Shown: piece after piece, positions 1-8,573 of the stretch
Position numbering within the stretch: position 1 is the stretch's first letter
How the letters are laid out: each line of letters opens with the position of its first letter
NCBI GenBank assembly: GCA_003244245.1
Contig: QHBY01000571.1
Coordinates: forward strand, 1 to 59,538
Origin: Pseudonocardiales bacterium
Lineage (GTDB): Bacteria; Actinomycetota; Actinomycetes; Mycobacteriales; Pseudonocardiaceae
DNA: 59,538 bases
Reading direction: 5' to 3'
Made by a program: the position numbers and the translations under genes
Notes under the pieces: model-generated
What the model saw: only the letters and a program-made list of their open reading frames with translations
Told to the model about the DNA's origin: nothing
Database searches by the model: none

Positions 1-131
1 CCCAGCCTGCGGCTGTAGTACTAACCGCGGATTGTGCGCGAGGGCGATGATCGCGGTCAGCGCTGCTGTCAAGACTGTGCGAGCCAGCTGCTGGAGCTGT
101 TATAGACGTCGGGATGGAACGCGACGTTCAC
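1..131 (-). pseudogene. RelE/ParE-type toxin, frameshifted, runs off left edge
   Basis: A GTG start overlaps the stop of the upstream antitoxin by 4 nt. The first ten codons read VNVAFHPDVY. After one missing base near position 99 the frame continues QLQQLARTVLTAALTAIIAL and then AHNPRL, the helical start typical of RelE/ParE-fold mRNA interferases. The unshifted frame hits a stop within about 20 codons. The gene is cut by the window edge, so the catalytic C-terminus is not visible. Family assignment rests on this short stretch and on the antitoxin partner. The frameshift could be decay or a sequencing error. Confidence 0.55.
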
Positions 132-408
132 ACTGCCAGCTCTGTGAGGTCATCGAGAGACACGCCAAGCTCGGTGAGCATGTCGTCCAGAGACATCGTG
201 GCGTAACCGCCGGCCGCGCGTATGTCTCGTAAGCGCAGTGCGTCGGCGACGTCGGCGTGCTCGTGCAGGCGCTCGTAGTCGTCCAAGCTGATGATGACGG
301 CAGCTTCTCGGCCGTTGTCGGTGATGACCGCCTCATGGCCGGTGTGGCGACTTCGCCCACCACCGCGCCGAGATTGTTGCGCAGCTCGCGAAGACTGAGG
401 GTACCCAC
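128..408 (-). pseudogene. Phd/YefM-family antitoxin with one-base frameshift
   Basis: The N-terminus, from a GTG at 408, reads VGTLSLRELRNN and then GAVVGEVA. This is the DNA-binding Phd/YefM fold, which normally represses its own operon and neutralises the toxin. The frame is then lost around 341-350, where a CCC run seems to have become CC. It resumes one frame over as TGHEAVITDNGREAAVIISL and continues to a normal C-terminus (LDDLTELAV) at 128. Repairing one base restores a full-length antitoxin of about 93 residues. It lies just downstream of murJ on the same strand and is followed by the frameshifted toxin. Confidence 0.75.
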
Positions 409-438
409 GGCACACAATGGCACACCCCTGGCCGGGGG

Positions 439-2109
439 TCAGCGGCGAAGCAGGCTGGCGGCACGAGTCAAGATCACCTGGAGTTCGGCGACTCGCAGGG
501 CGCGTAGCGCGACGAACAGGACGGCGCCGCCGAGCAGGGAGGCGGCGGCGAGTTCGGCGGCGGCGCGCAGCGGGGGCAGCGCGTGCGCCAGAGCGACGCG
601 ACCCAGGCTCAGCACGACCAACCCGGCGAGGGCGGCGACGACCGCGGCCACCACGATACGGATCACCGTGCCCGCCACCCGGCGGGTGTGCAGGCTGCCG
701 AGTCGGTGCCACAGCCACACTTGGCCGGCTGCGGCGCCGATGACGAAGGACGCTGAGTTGGCCGCGGCGAGCCCGATGACAACCTGCTGGGGACCCAACA
801 CGACGGGCGCAAGCAGCGACAGGCCGATCTTCCCGGCGACCATCAACACCATGATCACCGTCGGAGTGCGGGCGTCACCCAGCGCGTAGAACACCCGTAG
901 CTGCAGCAGCACCACGGCGTAAGGCAGCAGCCCGAACGCCGACGCGGCCAGGGTGTGGCCCAGCCGGTCGGCCTGGGCGAGGTCGGAGTGGCCGTAGGAG
1001 AACAACACGATGGTGATCTGGGCACCGGCCACGGTGAGCAGGGCTGAGACCGGCAGCAGCAGCAGTGCCGACATCCGGGTACCCAGGGACAGGTCGGCGA
1101 CCACCGCGTCGATCTTCCCGTCGGCGGCGCCCCGGCTGATCCGGGGCATCAGCGCGGTCAGCACGGAGTTGCCCAGGACCCCGTAGGGCACGATCAGCAA
1201 CGTCCAGGCGTAGGCGTAGGTCGACACGCCTCCGCTGGCGGTGGCACTGGCGATCCGGTAAGTGATGACCAGCCCGAGCTGCCCGGCCAGCACGTACAAC
1301 GCCACCCAACCGGCCAGCCCACCGAACGACGACAACCGCGGATCCCAGCCCCACCGCCAGCGCCACCGGAATCCCGACCGGCGCAACGCCGGCAGCAGCA
1401 CCGCCGCCTGCACGACGATCCCCAGCGTGGTACCCACCCCGAGTACCCAGAGTTTGGCGTCGCCCATCAGGCTGGGATGCAGGCTGATCCGGCCCGGGGT
1501 GATCGCGTAAGCCCCGATCACCCCGATCACGACCAGGTTGTTGGCCACCGGGGCCCACGCCGGCGGCCCGAACACGCCGCGGCTGTTGAGCACCGCGCCC
1601 ACCAGCGCGGCCAGCCCGTAGAACAGGATCTCCGGCAGCAACAGGTAGGCGAACGCGGTGGCCAGCGCGGGGCTGGCATGCGGACCGCTGGTCACCGACA
1701 GCCGGATCAGCAGCGGCGCCGCGGCCACCGCGCCGATCGTGCCCACCACCAGGGCGACCGCGCTCATCGTGAGCAGCCGCTGCGCGTAGGCATGGCCGCC
1801 GTCGGCGTCGGTTCGCTGGGCGCGGACCAGCACCGGGATCGCCACGCTGGACAGCACTCCGCCCAGCAGCAGCTCGTAGACCATGTTCGGCAACTCATTG
1901 GCGATGTTGTAGGAGTCGTTGATCACTCCAAATCCCAGCGTCGCGGCCAGCAGCAGCCTGGCCACCAACCCCGTTACCCGGCTGACCACCGTGGCCACCG
2001 CCATCGACCCTGACGCGCGCGCCAATGACGGCTCCGACGGCGACGCCGTTGCTGCCGGGGCGACCAACGGTGAGGACGCCAGCCCCGGCGCTCGTGGCAG
2101 TTGGCTCAT
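439..2109 (-). CDS. murJ: MurJ/MviN-family lipid II flippase
   Basis: A polytopic membrane protein of 556 residues that matches the MurJ/MviN family, which moves lipid II across the membrane for peptidoglycan synthesis. The start of the conserved core is visible (VVSRVTGLVARLLLAATLG), followed by the typical NELPNMVYELLLGG stretch and repeated hydrophobic helices. The ATG at 2109 (MSQLPRAP) is preferred; an upstream in-frame ATG at 2190 would add 27 low-complexity residues. It lacks the large C-terminal kinase-like and sugar-binding extension of mycobacterial MviN. It is divergent from the hydrolase at 2253. Confidence 0.9.
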   Translation of the reverse strand: MSQLPRAPGLASSPLVAPAATASPSEPSLARASGSMAVATVVSRVTGLVARLLLAATLGFGVINDSYNIANELPNMVYELLLGGVLSSVAIPVLVRAQRTDADGGHAYAQRLLTMSAVALVVGTIGAVAAAPLLIRLSVTSGPHASPALATAFAYLLLPEILFYGLAALVGAVLNSRGVFGPPAWAPVANNLVVIGVIGAYAITPGRISLHPSLMGDAKLWVLGVGTTLGIVVQAAVLLPALRRSGFRWRWRWGWDPRLSSFGGLAGWVALYVLAGQLGLVITYRIASATASGGVSTYAYAWTLLIVPYGVLGNSVLTALMPRISRGAADGKIDAVVADLSLGTRMSALLLLPVSALLTVAGAQITIVLFSYGHSDLAQADRLGHTLAASAFGLLPYAVVLLQLRVFYALGDARTPTVIMVLMVAGKIGLSLLAPVVLGPQQVVIGLAAANSASFVIGAAAGQVWLWHRLGSLHTRRVAGTVIRIVVAAVVAALAGLVVLSLGRVALAHALPPLRAAAELAAASLLGGAVLFVALRALRVAELQVILTRAASLLRR

Positions 2110-2252
2110 CGGTGGCACGCCGACCAGCACACCACCCCGCCTCCCGATCGCCCAAGGCGGGGCCACGACCGCCTTCGATGGGGCCGCCATCGACGATCAA
2201 GTGGCCGGAGCGCTTCACACCATGGTTTAGGAATCGGTGCTTGCATGATCCG

Positions 2253-3101
2253 ATGACCTACTCGGCGAACCAACCGATCAGCGGGACCGCCGCAGGCGTT
2301 CCGTTCACCGCCCTCCCACCGCGTGACGATGCGGCGCACGCGCCGCTGGTGGTGATCTGGCACCTCATGGATCCGCCGTGCACCGACTCCGCGATGGCCG
2401 CCGCGCTGCCGATGGCGGCACTGCCCGCGTGGCGGCTGTACCTCGGTCTGCCGCTGACCGGGCGCCGGCTGCCGGCTGGTGGGTTCGAGGAGCTGATGCG
2501 GCTCGGTGAGGCCGATGGGGTGGTGAACCTGTTCGGCCCGATCCTGTCGCAGGCCGCCGACGAGGCACCGGCGGCGGTCGCTGCAGTGCGCACGCAGTTC
2601 GGCATCGCGCCCGGACCGATCGGGGTGGCCGGCGGCTCGCTGGGTGGTGGGGTCGCGATGGAGGTGATCGCCGCACGAGTCCTGCCCGTGTCGGCCGCCG
2701 CGCTGGTCAACTCGTTGGTGCGGGTGCCTGGAGCCGTCGCGGTCAATGAGCGCGTCTTCGACTTCCGGTACGAGTGGACCGACGCCTCCCGTGCTGTCGC
2801 CGACCGATTCGACTTTCTCCGTAAGGTCACCGAGATCGCCACTGCTGAGACGGCGTTGCTGCTGGTCAGCGGTGAGGAGGACCACCCGGAGTTCCGCGCC
2901 GACGCCGAGGCGCTGGAGCGTGAGCTCACCTCCCGCTATCGGGACCGCTCGCGGGTGCGGTTGCATCGCGTGCCCGGCTTGGCGCACCCACTGGCGGAGC
3001 CGCCCGGTATCGAGGCGGCGCCCCAGAACGTCCACGCGGCCGCCGTCGACGCAGCGTTCACCGCATGGTTCACCGAACACCTGACCAGCGTGGTCCACTG
3101 A
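2253..3101 (+). CDS. alpha/beta hydrolase
   Basis: A soluble protein of 282 residues. The nucleophile elbow is GGSLGG near residue 129, and a late Asp region (SGEEDHPEFRAD) and a late His (VPGLAHPL) complete a plausible Ser-Asp-His triad. The N-terminus (APLVVIWHLMDPP) fits the first core strand. The substrate is unknown; small secreted esterases and dienelactone-hydrolase-like proteins look alike. The ATG at 2253 was chosen because sequence upstream overlaps the murJ N-terminal region and is not hydrolase-like. Its stop abuts the convergent vapC at 3102 with no gap. Confidence 0.75.
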   Translation: MTYSANQPISGTAAGVPFTALPPRDDAAHAPLVVIWHLMDPPCTDSAMAAALPMAALPAWRLYLGLPLTGRRLPAGGFEELMRLGEADGVVNLFGPILSQAADEAPAAVAAVRTQFGIAPGPIGVAGGSLGGGVAMEVIAARVLPVSAAALVNSLVRVPGAVAVNERVFDFRYEWTDASRAVADRFDFLRKVTEIATAETALLLVSGEEDHPEFRADAEALERELTSRYRDRSRVRLHRVPGLAHPLAEPPGIEAAPQNVHAAAVDAAFTAWFTEHLTSVVH

Positions 3102-3512
3102 TCAGCCGACGGCGGGCTCGACCACCGTGAGGCCGGGGAAGTAACTGCGATAGAAGCCGCGATCGCGGGTCAGCAGGCGATCGGCTTGCAGGCTCGCGTG
3201 CGCACCGATCAGAAAGTCCGCTATCACGTGCTCTGGTGAGCCACCGCGTTTGCGGTAGCTGCGCCACGCCTGACCGGCGAGGTCAGCGCTTCGAAGATCC
3301 AGCGGGTTGAACGCCGCACCGAGGGCGGTCATGGCAGCCTCAGCGCTATCCGGTTCCGGAAAGAACGCGCTGGTCTCGGCCCACACGACGGAGCACACGC
3401 GCACCGTGCCGACGGCGAGACACGCCCCGAGGGTGTCGCGAGACGCCGGCCCGAAGGTGGCGTCCGCGGTGAACACATCGAGGAGCACGCTGGTGTCAAC
3501 GGCGGTGATCAC
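3102..3512 (-). CDS. vapC: VapC-type PIN-domain ribonuclease toxin
   Basis: A PIN-domain protein of 136 residues. The first acidic residue lies in AVDTSVLLD, a conserved Glu in WAETSAFF, and the later acidic pair in VIADFLIGAHA and LTRDRGFY. These residues coordinate the metal ions for RNA cleavage in VapC toxins. The ATG overlaps the vapB stop by 4 nt, the usual coupled arrangement. All visible catalytic positions are intact, so this looks functional. Confidence 0.88.
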   Translation of the reverse strand: MITAVDTSVLLDVFTADATFGPASRDTLGACLAVGTVRVCSVVWAETSAFFPEPDSAEAAMTALGAAFNPLDLRSADLAGQAWRSYRKRGGSPEHVIADFLIGAHASLQADRLLTRDRGFYRSYFPGLTVVEPAVG

Positions 3513-3739
3513 GGCAGGTCGGCGGGACCGCGAAGCTCTGTGATGAGCTCGTCCGTGGTGCTGACGTCCCGCAAAATCCCGTAGACGCTGTCCAGCGGTG
3601 CCCGTCGCTGCTGCTTGACCGCGACGAGGCGGCCCCCGTCTTCCTCGAACTCGAGCACTTCCCCGGGTCGAATACCCAGCCGATCCCGCAACTGCTTCGG
3701 GATCGTGACCTGACCCTTTTCGGATACCACCGCTTTCAT
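3509..3739 (-). CDS. vapB: VapB antitoxin, AbrB/MazE-type
   Basis: A 76-residue protein. The N-terminal swapped-hairpin AbrB motif is clear (SEKGQVTIPKQLRDRLGI, then PGEVLEFEEDGG) and would bind the operon's own promoter. The C-terminal half is the acidic, flexible toxin-binding part. The gene begins about 55 nt from the end of the convergently read peptide-transporter gene, so the promoter lies in the short 3740-3793 gap. Confidence 0.88.
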   Translation of the reverse strand: MKAVVSEKGQVTIPKQLRDRLGIRPGEVLEFEEDGGRLVAVKQQRRAPLDSVYGILRDVSTTDELITELRGPADLP

Positions 3740-3793
3740 ACTATGAAGGTAGGAATTCCTACTCCGGATGTCAACCTGACGCCAGTGGTCGGC

Positions 3794-5260
3794 TCAGCGC
3801 ACTCCGGCCATCAGCCTGCGGATCATCGGACTGAGCGCGATGACGATCAGCCCGACGACGATCGCGACCGCGCCGAGGATGCCGAAGTACGGCGCCTCGT
3901 GTTGGGGGCTGTAATACCCGGCGAGCGATCCGGACATCGCCGTGCCCAGGGCGACGGACAGGAAGTACAGCGCCACCGTCTGGCTGCGGAACACCTTCGG
4001 GGAGATCTTGGTGGCCAGCGACAGTCCGACCGGGGAGATCAGCAGCTCGCCGATCGCGAAGACGAGCAGGATGGCGGCGACCGCGAGCAGCGGAGTGGAC
4101 GCTCGGGAGCCGCCGGCCCATGGCAGGAACATCAGGAAAGCCAGGCCCATGATGATGGTCCCGAGCGCGAACTTGATCGGCGTCGGGGGCTGGCGGGGGC
4201 CGAGTTTGATCCACAGCAGCGCGAACACCGGTGCCAGCGAGATGATGAACACCGGGTTGAACGACGTCACCCACTCCGTTGGCATCTGCCAGCCGAACAG
4301 GTTGCGGTCCATCCGCCCGTCGGCGTATATCTCGACCACCGTGAACTGCTGCTGGTACAGCGACCAGAACACCGCGTTGACGACGAACAGGGGGATGAAC
4401 GACAGCATCCGGCTGCGCTCCACAACCGTGATCTTCGAGCTGGTCAGGATCACCGAGAAGTAGATCACCGCTGCCACCGCACACACCACGACGACAACGG
4501 TGGACAGGTTGGCGGCGGTGATCACTCCAGTCAGTACCAGGATGGCCACCGCGGCCATGGTCAGCACGGCGATACCGGCGACCACGGTCCACCGGGATCG
4601 GGGTAGCGGGTTGGGCACAATGGTCGCGTCGGTGCCCAGGTTGCCGCGCCCGATCGTGTACTGGATCAGGCCGGCGGCCATGCCGATGGCGGCCACCCCG
4701 AAGGCGTAGTGAAAGCCCAGCGTGCTCCGGGTGAGTCCGGTGAGCAGTGGCCCGATCAGCGCCCCGATGTTGATCCCCATGTAGAAAATCGAGAAACCGG
4801 CGTCGCGGCGGTCGTCGTTTTCCGCGTACAGGGTTCCGACGACGGCGGTGGCGTTGCCCTTGCCCCCGCCACTGCCGAGGGCGACACACGCTAACCCCAC
4901 ACCGACGCCCACGAATCCCGGCAGGACCGCCAGCCCGATGTGCCCGATCATCACCAGAACCGCGCTGTAGAACAACGTCCGTTCGGCGCCCAGCACCCGG
5001 TCGGCTACCCAGCACCCGGCGATGGTCGAGACGTAGACCAACCCGCCGTAGGCGCCGACCAGGCTGGTGGCGGTGGACTTCGGCAGCCCGAGCCCGGGGT
5101 TGGCGCCTGCCACCTCGTAATACAGGTACAGCGTCAGCGAGGCGAGCATCCCGTAGTAGGAGAAGCGCTCCCACATCTCGACGCCGAACAGGTTGGCCAG
5201 CCCGCGCGGATGTCCGAAGAACGCCCGGTCGGTGTGAGGATCGGCGACGGTGCTGCTCAT
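3794..5260 (-). CDS. POT/PTR-family peptide:proton symporter
   Basis: A membrane protein of 488 residues of the POT family (MFS superfamily), which imports di- and tripeptides with protons. The N-terminal signature GLANLFGVEMWERFSYYGM is typical, and the family's conserved MNIGAL-type segment appears as YMGINIGALIGPLLTG. About 12-14 hydrophobic segments are present. The ATG at 5260 (MSSTVADPHT) is preferred to one 24 nt upstream because the conserved part begins soon after. It is flanked by two VapBC loci. Confidence 0.9.
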   Translation of the reverse strand: MSSTVADPHTDRAFFGHPRGLANLFGVEMWERFSYYGMLASLTLYLYYEVAGANPGLGLPKSTATSLVGAYGGLVYVSTIAGCWVADRVLGAERTLFYSAVLVMIGHIGLAVLPGFVGVGVGLACVALGSGGGKGNATAVVGTLYAENDDRRDAGFSIFYMGINIGALIGPLLTGLTRSTLGFHYAFGVAAIGMAAGLIQYTIGRGNLGTDATIVPNPLPRSRWTVVAGIAVLTMAAVAILVLTGVITAANLSTVVVVVCAVAAVIYFSVILTSSKITVVERSRMLSFIPLFVVNAVFWSLYQQQFTVVEIYADGRMDRNLFGWQMPTEWVTSFNPVFIISLAPVFALLWIKLGPRQPPTPIKFALGTIIMGLAFLMFLPWAGGSRASTPLLAVAAILLVFAIGELLISPVGLSLATKISPKVFRSQTVALYFLSVALGTAMSGSLAGYYSPQHEAPYFGILGAVAIVVGLIVIALSPMIRRLMAGVR

Positions 5261-5309
5261 CCGCGCAACTCTGCACCAGAGCACCGTCGGAGTGCCAGCA
5301 CCTGGCGGC

Positions 5310-5687
5310 TCAGACGGTGACGAGCGTCAGGGTGGGGTCCAGCGCCGTCAGGTCGTCGGGATCGGAGGTCAGCACGGTCGCTTGCAGGCGGCGCGCGAGT
5401 AACGCCACGTGCGCATCGATGACGTCCGACGTATCGGATCTCGCGAGCAACAGTCCCAAGCGGTACGCCACATCCTCCGAGAGCGGATCTACCCGGACCG
5501 CCCCGGCGCGGAGCAGCCGCACCGTCGCGTGCTGACGGGCCGACCCGCGCCAGGTCTGCGCCACCACCCCGGCGGGAACGTAGCCGATTCGTCGGGCCTG
5601 ATGGAGTTCGTCGGCCAGAGCCAGCATCCGGGTGTCGCGACGCTCAAGCGCGATCATCGCGCCGGCGTCCAGCACGACCGTCGTCAC
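5310..5687 (-). CDS. vapC: VapC-type PIN-domain toxin
   Basis: A 125-residue PIN protein with the first Asp in VVLDAGAMIAL, an acidic residue in the DTSDVIDAHVALLAR helix and the last Asp region TSDPDDLTALDP. The 4-nt overlap with the upstream ribbon-helix-helix gene marks it as the toxin of a two-gene TA operon. No defect is visible. The C-terminus (DDLTALDPTLTLVTV) resembles the short VapC tail found fused to another protein at about 9.55 kb. Confidence 0.85.
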   Translation of the reverse strand: MTTVVLDAGAMIALERRDTRMLALADELHQARRIGYVPAGVVAQTWRGSARQHATVRLLRAGAVRVDPLSEDVAYRLGLLLARSDTSDVIDAHVALLARRLQATVLTSDPDDLTALDPTLTLVTV

Positions 5688-5929
5688 TTCGGGTCACCAT
5701 CGCCGAGACCGAGCACCGAGCGCGCCCAGCGCCGGTCCTCGTCCGGTATCCCGCCGGCTTCGGCGATCATCTCGTCCAGCGCTTCGCGTGCCTCCACCCA
5801 GTCAGGCTCCCGCTCCGCTAGCCCGGTGAAGTATCCCGACACACTCTCGGCTTGGCCCGATTCGACAGCTCGTTGAGCCTTCGCGGCGATCTGCTCGGGA
5901 ACACTGATCGTAATGCGGGAGATGCTCAT
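5684..5929 (-). CDS. vapB: ribbon-helix-helix (CopG-type) antitoxin of the 5.3-kb VapBC locus
   Basis: An 81-residue protein beginning MSISRITISVPEQIAAKAQR, a CopG/RHH strand-helix-helix DNA-binding fold that normally autoregulates the operon. The rest is acidic and helical (EAREALDEMIAEAGG), which fits toxin binding. The ATG at 5929 was chosen because the RHH strand starts at its second codon; an upstream start adds six residues. Confidence 0.82.
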   Translation of the reverse strand: MSISRITISVPEQIAAKAQRAVESGQAESVSGYFTGLAEREPDWVEAREALDEMIAEAGGIPDEDRRWARSVLGLGDGDPK

Positions 5930-5961
5930 ACCTGAATCATAACGCATGCATACTGAATTCT

Positions 5962-6000
5962 TCAGGCGGCGACGTCGGTGTCCAGGACGATGTGGGTCAC
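5962..6000 (-). pseudogene. VapC N-terminal remnant
   Basis: A tiny reading frame, VTHIVLDTDVAA then stop, matches the first strand and first catalytic Asp of a PIN-domain toxin. It follows the remnant protein gene at 6031 on the same strand, in the position a downstream vapC would take. Nothing of the rest of the PIN domain is visible. Only 12 residues support the call. The matching C-terminal piece of such a toxin is fused to the paralogous gene at 9.5 kb. Confidence 0.45.
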
Positions 6001-6030
6001 CTGATCTTCACCCGGAGCGGCCTCCGGGTG

Positions 6031-6393
6031 TCAGGCGGCGTTGTGGGTGGCGTCGGCGGCGACGGAGAGTGCCGCCTGAGCCTGGCTGAGAATGCGGGCC
6101 AGCGCGGTCCTGACGTCGTCAGACTGTTGCTCGATCTTCCCGGCGTTCAGTCGCAGCGTCCCCGCGATTTTCTTGATCTCATCGATCTTGCCGAGCATCC
6201 CGAGCGCCTCGGTGATCTTCTCGTCGGCCGTATGGATCCCATCCCGGTCCTCGCGGTTGCTGGTGGTGAGGGCGCTGATGCGCAGCAGCTGGATGACCGT
6301 GCGCAGGAGCTCCGGGTCGTCCGTCGCCGGATCCCGCCATGCAACAAATACGACGTTGGTAAGGGGAATTATAGACGATGGCTGCAAGACCAT
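6031..6393 (-). pseudogene. C-terminal fragment of an unrecognised helical protein (copy 1)
   Basis: A frame of about 120 residues; the part from DPATDDPELLRTVIQLLR onward is similar to the protein at 9522-9885. That part continues through a long amphipathic, coiled-coil-like tail (KIDEIKKIAGTLRLNAGKIE). The sequence before DPATDDP does not match the second copy (IVMAFDPATDDP there, VVFVAWRDPATDDP here), so the N-terminal half seems lost or scrambled. I do not recognise a family with certainty. The fold resembles the C-terminal part of actinobacterial nuclease-like proteins of unknown function, but that is a guess. Confidence 0.5.
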
Positions 6394-6444
6394 GATCAAC
6401 AAAAGGGAGGCGTCCGGCCCCGGATGGAAAGGATCGCGTGAAAC

Positions 6445-6476
6445 GTCCGCTAGATCTTGTGGTAAAGGTCCGCTAG
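6445..6476 (+). repeat. direct repeat GTCCGCTAG x2 upstream of the DUF4143 ATPase gene
   Basis: GTCCGCTAG occurs at 6445-6453 and again at 6468-6476, 23 bp apart, each preceded at a short distance by a GTGAAAC or GGTAAAG-like stretch. The pair sits 60-90 bp upstream of the ATPase start at 6537, in its promoter region. It may be an operator or part of a promoter; no regulator is identified. Confidence 0.35.
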
Positions 6477-6536
6477 TATGCGTGTGAAACATCCTCTACC
6501 TCCAGGGGAGAGATCATCACACCTTTGCGGAGCGGC

Positions 6537-7799
6537 ATGGCATATCTGCCTCGGCTGGTTGACGCTCGGCTGGCCGCAGTTCTCGCTGCCTTCCCGGCGG
6601 CGCTGATCCTCGGCCCGCGGGCCAGCGGTAAGACGACGACCGCTCGACAGATCGCCGGCGACGTTGTCGAGCTGGACGACCCGGCGCAAGCGGCACCATT
6701 TCGAGCGGATCCGACCGCGGCTCTCAGAATGCGGCTGCAGCGTCGCGCTGGCCCTGGCCCGTTGCTGCTGGATGAGTGGCAGGCCGTGCCCGAAGTGCTA
6801 GGAGCCGTCAAGCGGGCGGTAGACCAAGGGTTGGCGGCCGGGAGTCTTGTGCTGACCGGCAGCGTCCGCGCCGGGTTCACCTCGGTGTCCTGGCCGGGCA
6901 CCGGCAGAGTGCTTCAAATCGTTATGTACCCGATGACCGTATTGGAGCAGCGCGCTACCGCTCAGCCGCGCAACGAATTCGTCGACCAACTCTTTGCCGG
7001 TGGCGCTTCTGAGCTTGCCCTGCCAGCCGAGTTGCCCGATCTGGTGGGTTACGTGGACCTGGCCGTCGCCAGCGGGTTCCCGCCCGTGCTTCGGCTTGGT
7101 GAAGCGGAAAGCCGTGCGTGGCTCCGGAGCTACCTGCAGCAACTCGTTCTACGGGACGTTGCCGAGCTGGGTGAGATCCGCGATCCCGCCGGGCTTAATC
7201 GGCTACTGCGGGCGATCGCCGAGCACAGCGCGGGTGTGGTCGCAGACACGGAGCTAGCGGCCGCAGCCGACATCAACGTCAAGACGGTACGCCGCCAGGA
7301 ACGCTTACTGGAAGACTTGCGCATCGTTGAAGCTCTGCCGGCCTGGCATAGCAACCGGATCAGCAGGCTGGTCAAGAACCGCAAGCGCTACCTGGCCGAC
7401 CCCGCTCTTGCCGCGGTGCTGCTCGGCGTCGACTCGCTGGCCGTGATGTCCGATGGTGGGCTGCTCGGGCGGATCTTGGAGACGTTCGCCCTGGCACAGC
7501 TACGCCCGCTACTCGGCGTAGACAACCTGGACGTGCACGCCTTTCACCTGCGCCAACAGGATTATCGTCGGGAGATCGACGTGATTCTGGAGTCCGCTGA
7601 CGGGCGCGTCGTGGGCATCGAGATCAAGGCCACGGCCTCGGCGGGAAGCAACGACGCCCGGCACCTGGCGTGGCTGCGTGATCAGCTCGGCCCATGTTTC
7701 GTCGCAGGTGTAGTGCTCACCAGCGGTCGCGCGGTTTACCCGTTGGGGGAGCGGATCACCGCGGTCCCCATCGCCGCGCTGTGGGCACCGGAAACGTGA
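6537..7799 (+). CDS. AAA ATPase with DUF4143 domain (AAA_14 family)
   Basis: A 420-residue protein. The N-terminal P-loop (ILGPRASGKTTTARQIAGD) and a Walker B-like LLLDEWQ give an ATPase of the AAA_14 type. A central winged-helix-like region (ELAAAADINVKTVRRQERLLEDL) and a C-terminal DUF4143 part follow (YRREIDVILESADGRVVGIEIKA). The latter has the E-I-D...E-I-K pattern of restriction-nuclease-like folds. Such proteins are common orphan ATPases of unknown role, often near TA and mobile genes. The ATG at 6537 has GGAG close upstream; a TTG at 6525 is possible. Confidence 0.85.
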   Translation: MAYLPRLVDARLAAVLAAFPAALILGPRASGKTTTARQIAGDVVELDDPAQAAPFRADPTAALRMRLQRRAGPGPLLLDEWQAVPEVLGAVKRAVDQGLAAGSLVLTGSVRAGFTSVSWPGTGRVLQIVMYPMTVLEQRATAQPRNEFVDQLFAGGASELALPAELPDLVGYVDLAVASGFPPVLRLGEAESRAWLRSYLQQLVLRDVAELGEIRDPAGLNRLLRAIAEHSAGVVADTELAAAADINVKTVRRQERLLEDLRIVEALPAWHSNRISRLVKNRKRYLADPALAAVLLGVDSLAVMSDGGLLGRILETFALAQLRPLLGVDNLDVHAFHLRQQDYRREIDVILESADGRVVGIEIKATASAGSNDARHLAWLRDQLGPCFVAGVVLTSGRAVYPLGERITAVPIAALWAPET

Positions 7800-7814
7800 G
7801 CGTTGTGGTTAGGA

Positions 7815-8246
7815 TCAGTTGCTCAGTGGATGCCGCCAACGGAGCCCGGGAAACCGGGCGAAGCCCCGATCGGCGGTCACCCATTCGCAGCCCGACTCGA
7901 TCGCCAGGGCCGCGAAGAAGGCCTCCGGTACCCGGTTGCCCTTCGCGCCGGCTTGCCGGCACAGCCGGGTGAAGATCGACCAGTGCTGCGCGCCGGGGAA
8001 CACCGGCCGGCAGATCGGTTGTTCTCGCAGCGCGCAGGCGAAGTCCAACGCCTCGGTCAACGGGCTGGGTTCCCGAAAGATCCGCGGATGGGTGACGATC
8101 CGCACGAAGCCGCTGAGTACCAGGTCGGAGCAGGCGAAGCTGGAGTCACCGTTGACTGTGCTGTCCAGCCAGGCCCGGTAATCCTGGTGGTCGGCAGCAT
8201 CTTTCCGGAACGCGTACACGAGCACGTTGACGTCAGGAAGAAGCAC
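7815..8246 (-). CDS. vapC: VapC-type PIN-domain toxin
   Basis: A 143-residue PIN protein: first Asp in LLPDVNVLVYAFR, further acidic residues in the middle (SDLVLSGFVRIVTHPRIF) and a final WVTADRGFARFPGLRW block. The LLPDVNVLVYAFR start and VTHPRIF stretch are typical of the large VapC subgroup found in mycobacteria. It overlaps the upstream RHH antitoxin gene by 14 nt. The gene is convergent with the ATPase gene, only 15 nt from its stop. Confidence 0.88.
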   Translation of the reverse strand: MLLPDVNVLVYAFRKDAADHQDYRAWLDSTVNGDSSFACSDLVLSGFVRIVTHPRIFREPSPLTEALDFACALREQPICRPVFPGAQHWSIFTRLCRQAGAKGNRVPEAFFAALAIESGCEWVTADRGFARFPGLRWRHPLSN

Positions 8247-8484
8247 GATCCTCCATCACGTCGCGCAGTGCCGCGCTGTCATCGAGATCCACGCCGGGCA
8301 GCACGCCTCCGCTCGCGGCGGACACCGGGAGCTCGAAGCGCGGGCGCTGCTCGTGTCGTGCGGATTCGGCCAGCAGTCGGCGAAGTGCCTCCTCGAACAC
8401 CGAGGTCAGGCTCCGTCCCTGGCGCACAGCATGGCTTTTCGCCTGGCGCAGCAGCTCGTCATCGACCCGCAGCGTGGTCCTCAT
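8233..8484 (-). CDS. vapB: ribbon-helix-helix VapB antitoxin
   Basis: An 83-residue protein with MRTTLRVDDELLRQAKSHAV at its N-terminus, an RHH DNA-binding fold. The middle (GRSLTSVFEEALRRLL) and proline-containing C-terminus would wrap the toxin. The start lies in a divergent promoter region shared with hicA (8485-8573), so both TA operons may be controlled from the same 90 bp. Confidence 0.85.
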   Translation of the reverse strand: MRTTLRVDDELLRQAKSHAVRQGRSLTSVFEEALRRLLAESARHEQRPRFELPVSAASGGVLPGVDLDDSAALRDVMEDRASS

Positions 8485-8573
8485 GCGTCAAAGCATACAG
8501 CGATGACAGCGATATGTCATCCAAGGCTTGCGGATCGGGCCGTTCTGTCGGCCCTTGCTGCCTAAGTGCTCCC

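Noticed and set aside
2106-3098. Minus-strand 330-codon frame opposite the hydrolase
   Set aside because: Shadow frame; the plus-strand gene has the GxSxG elbow and triad.
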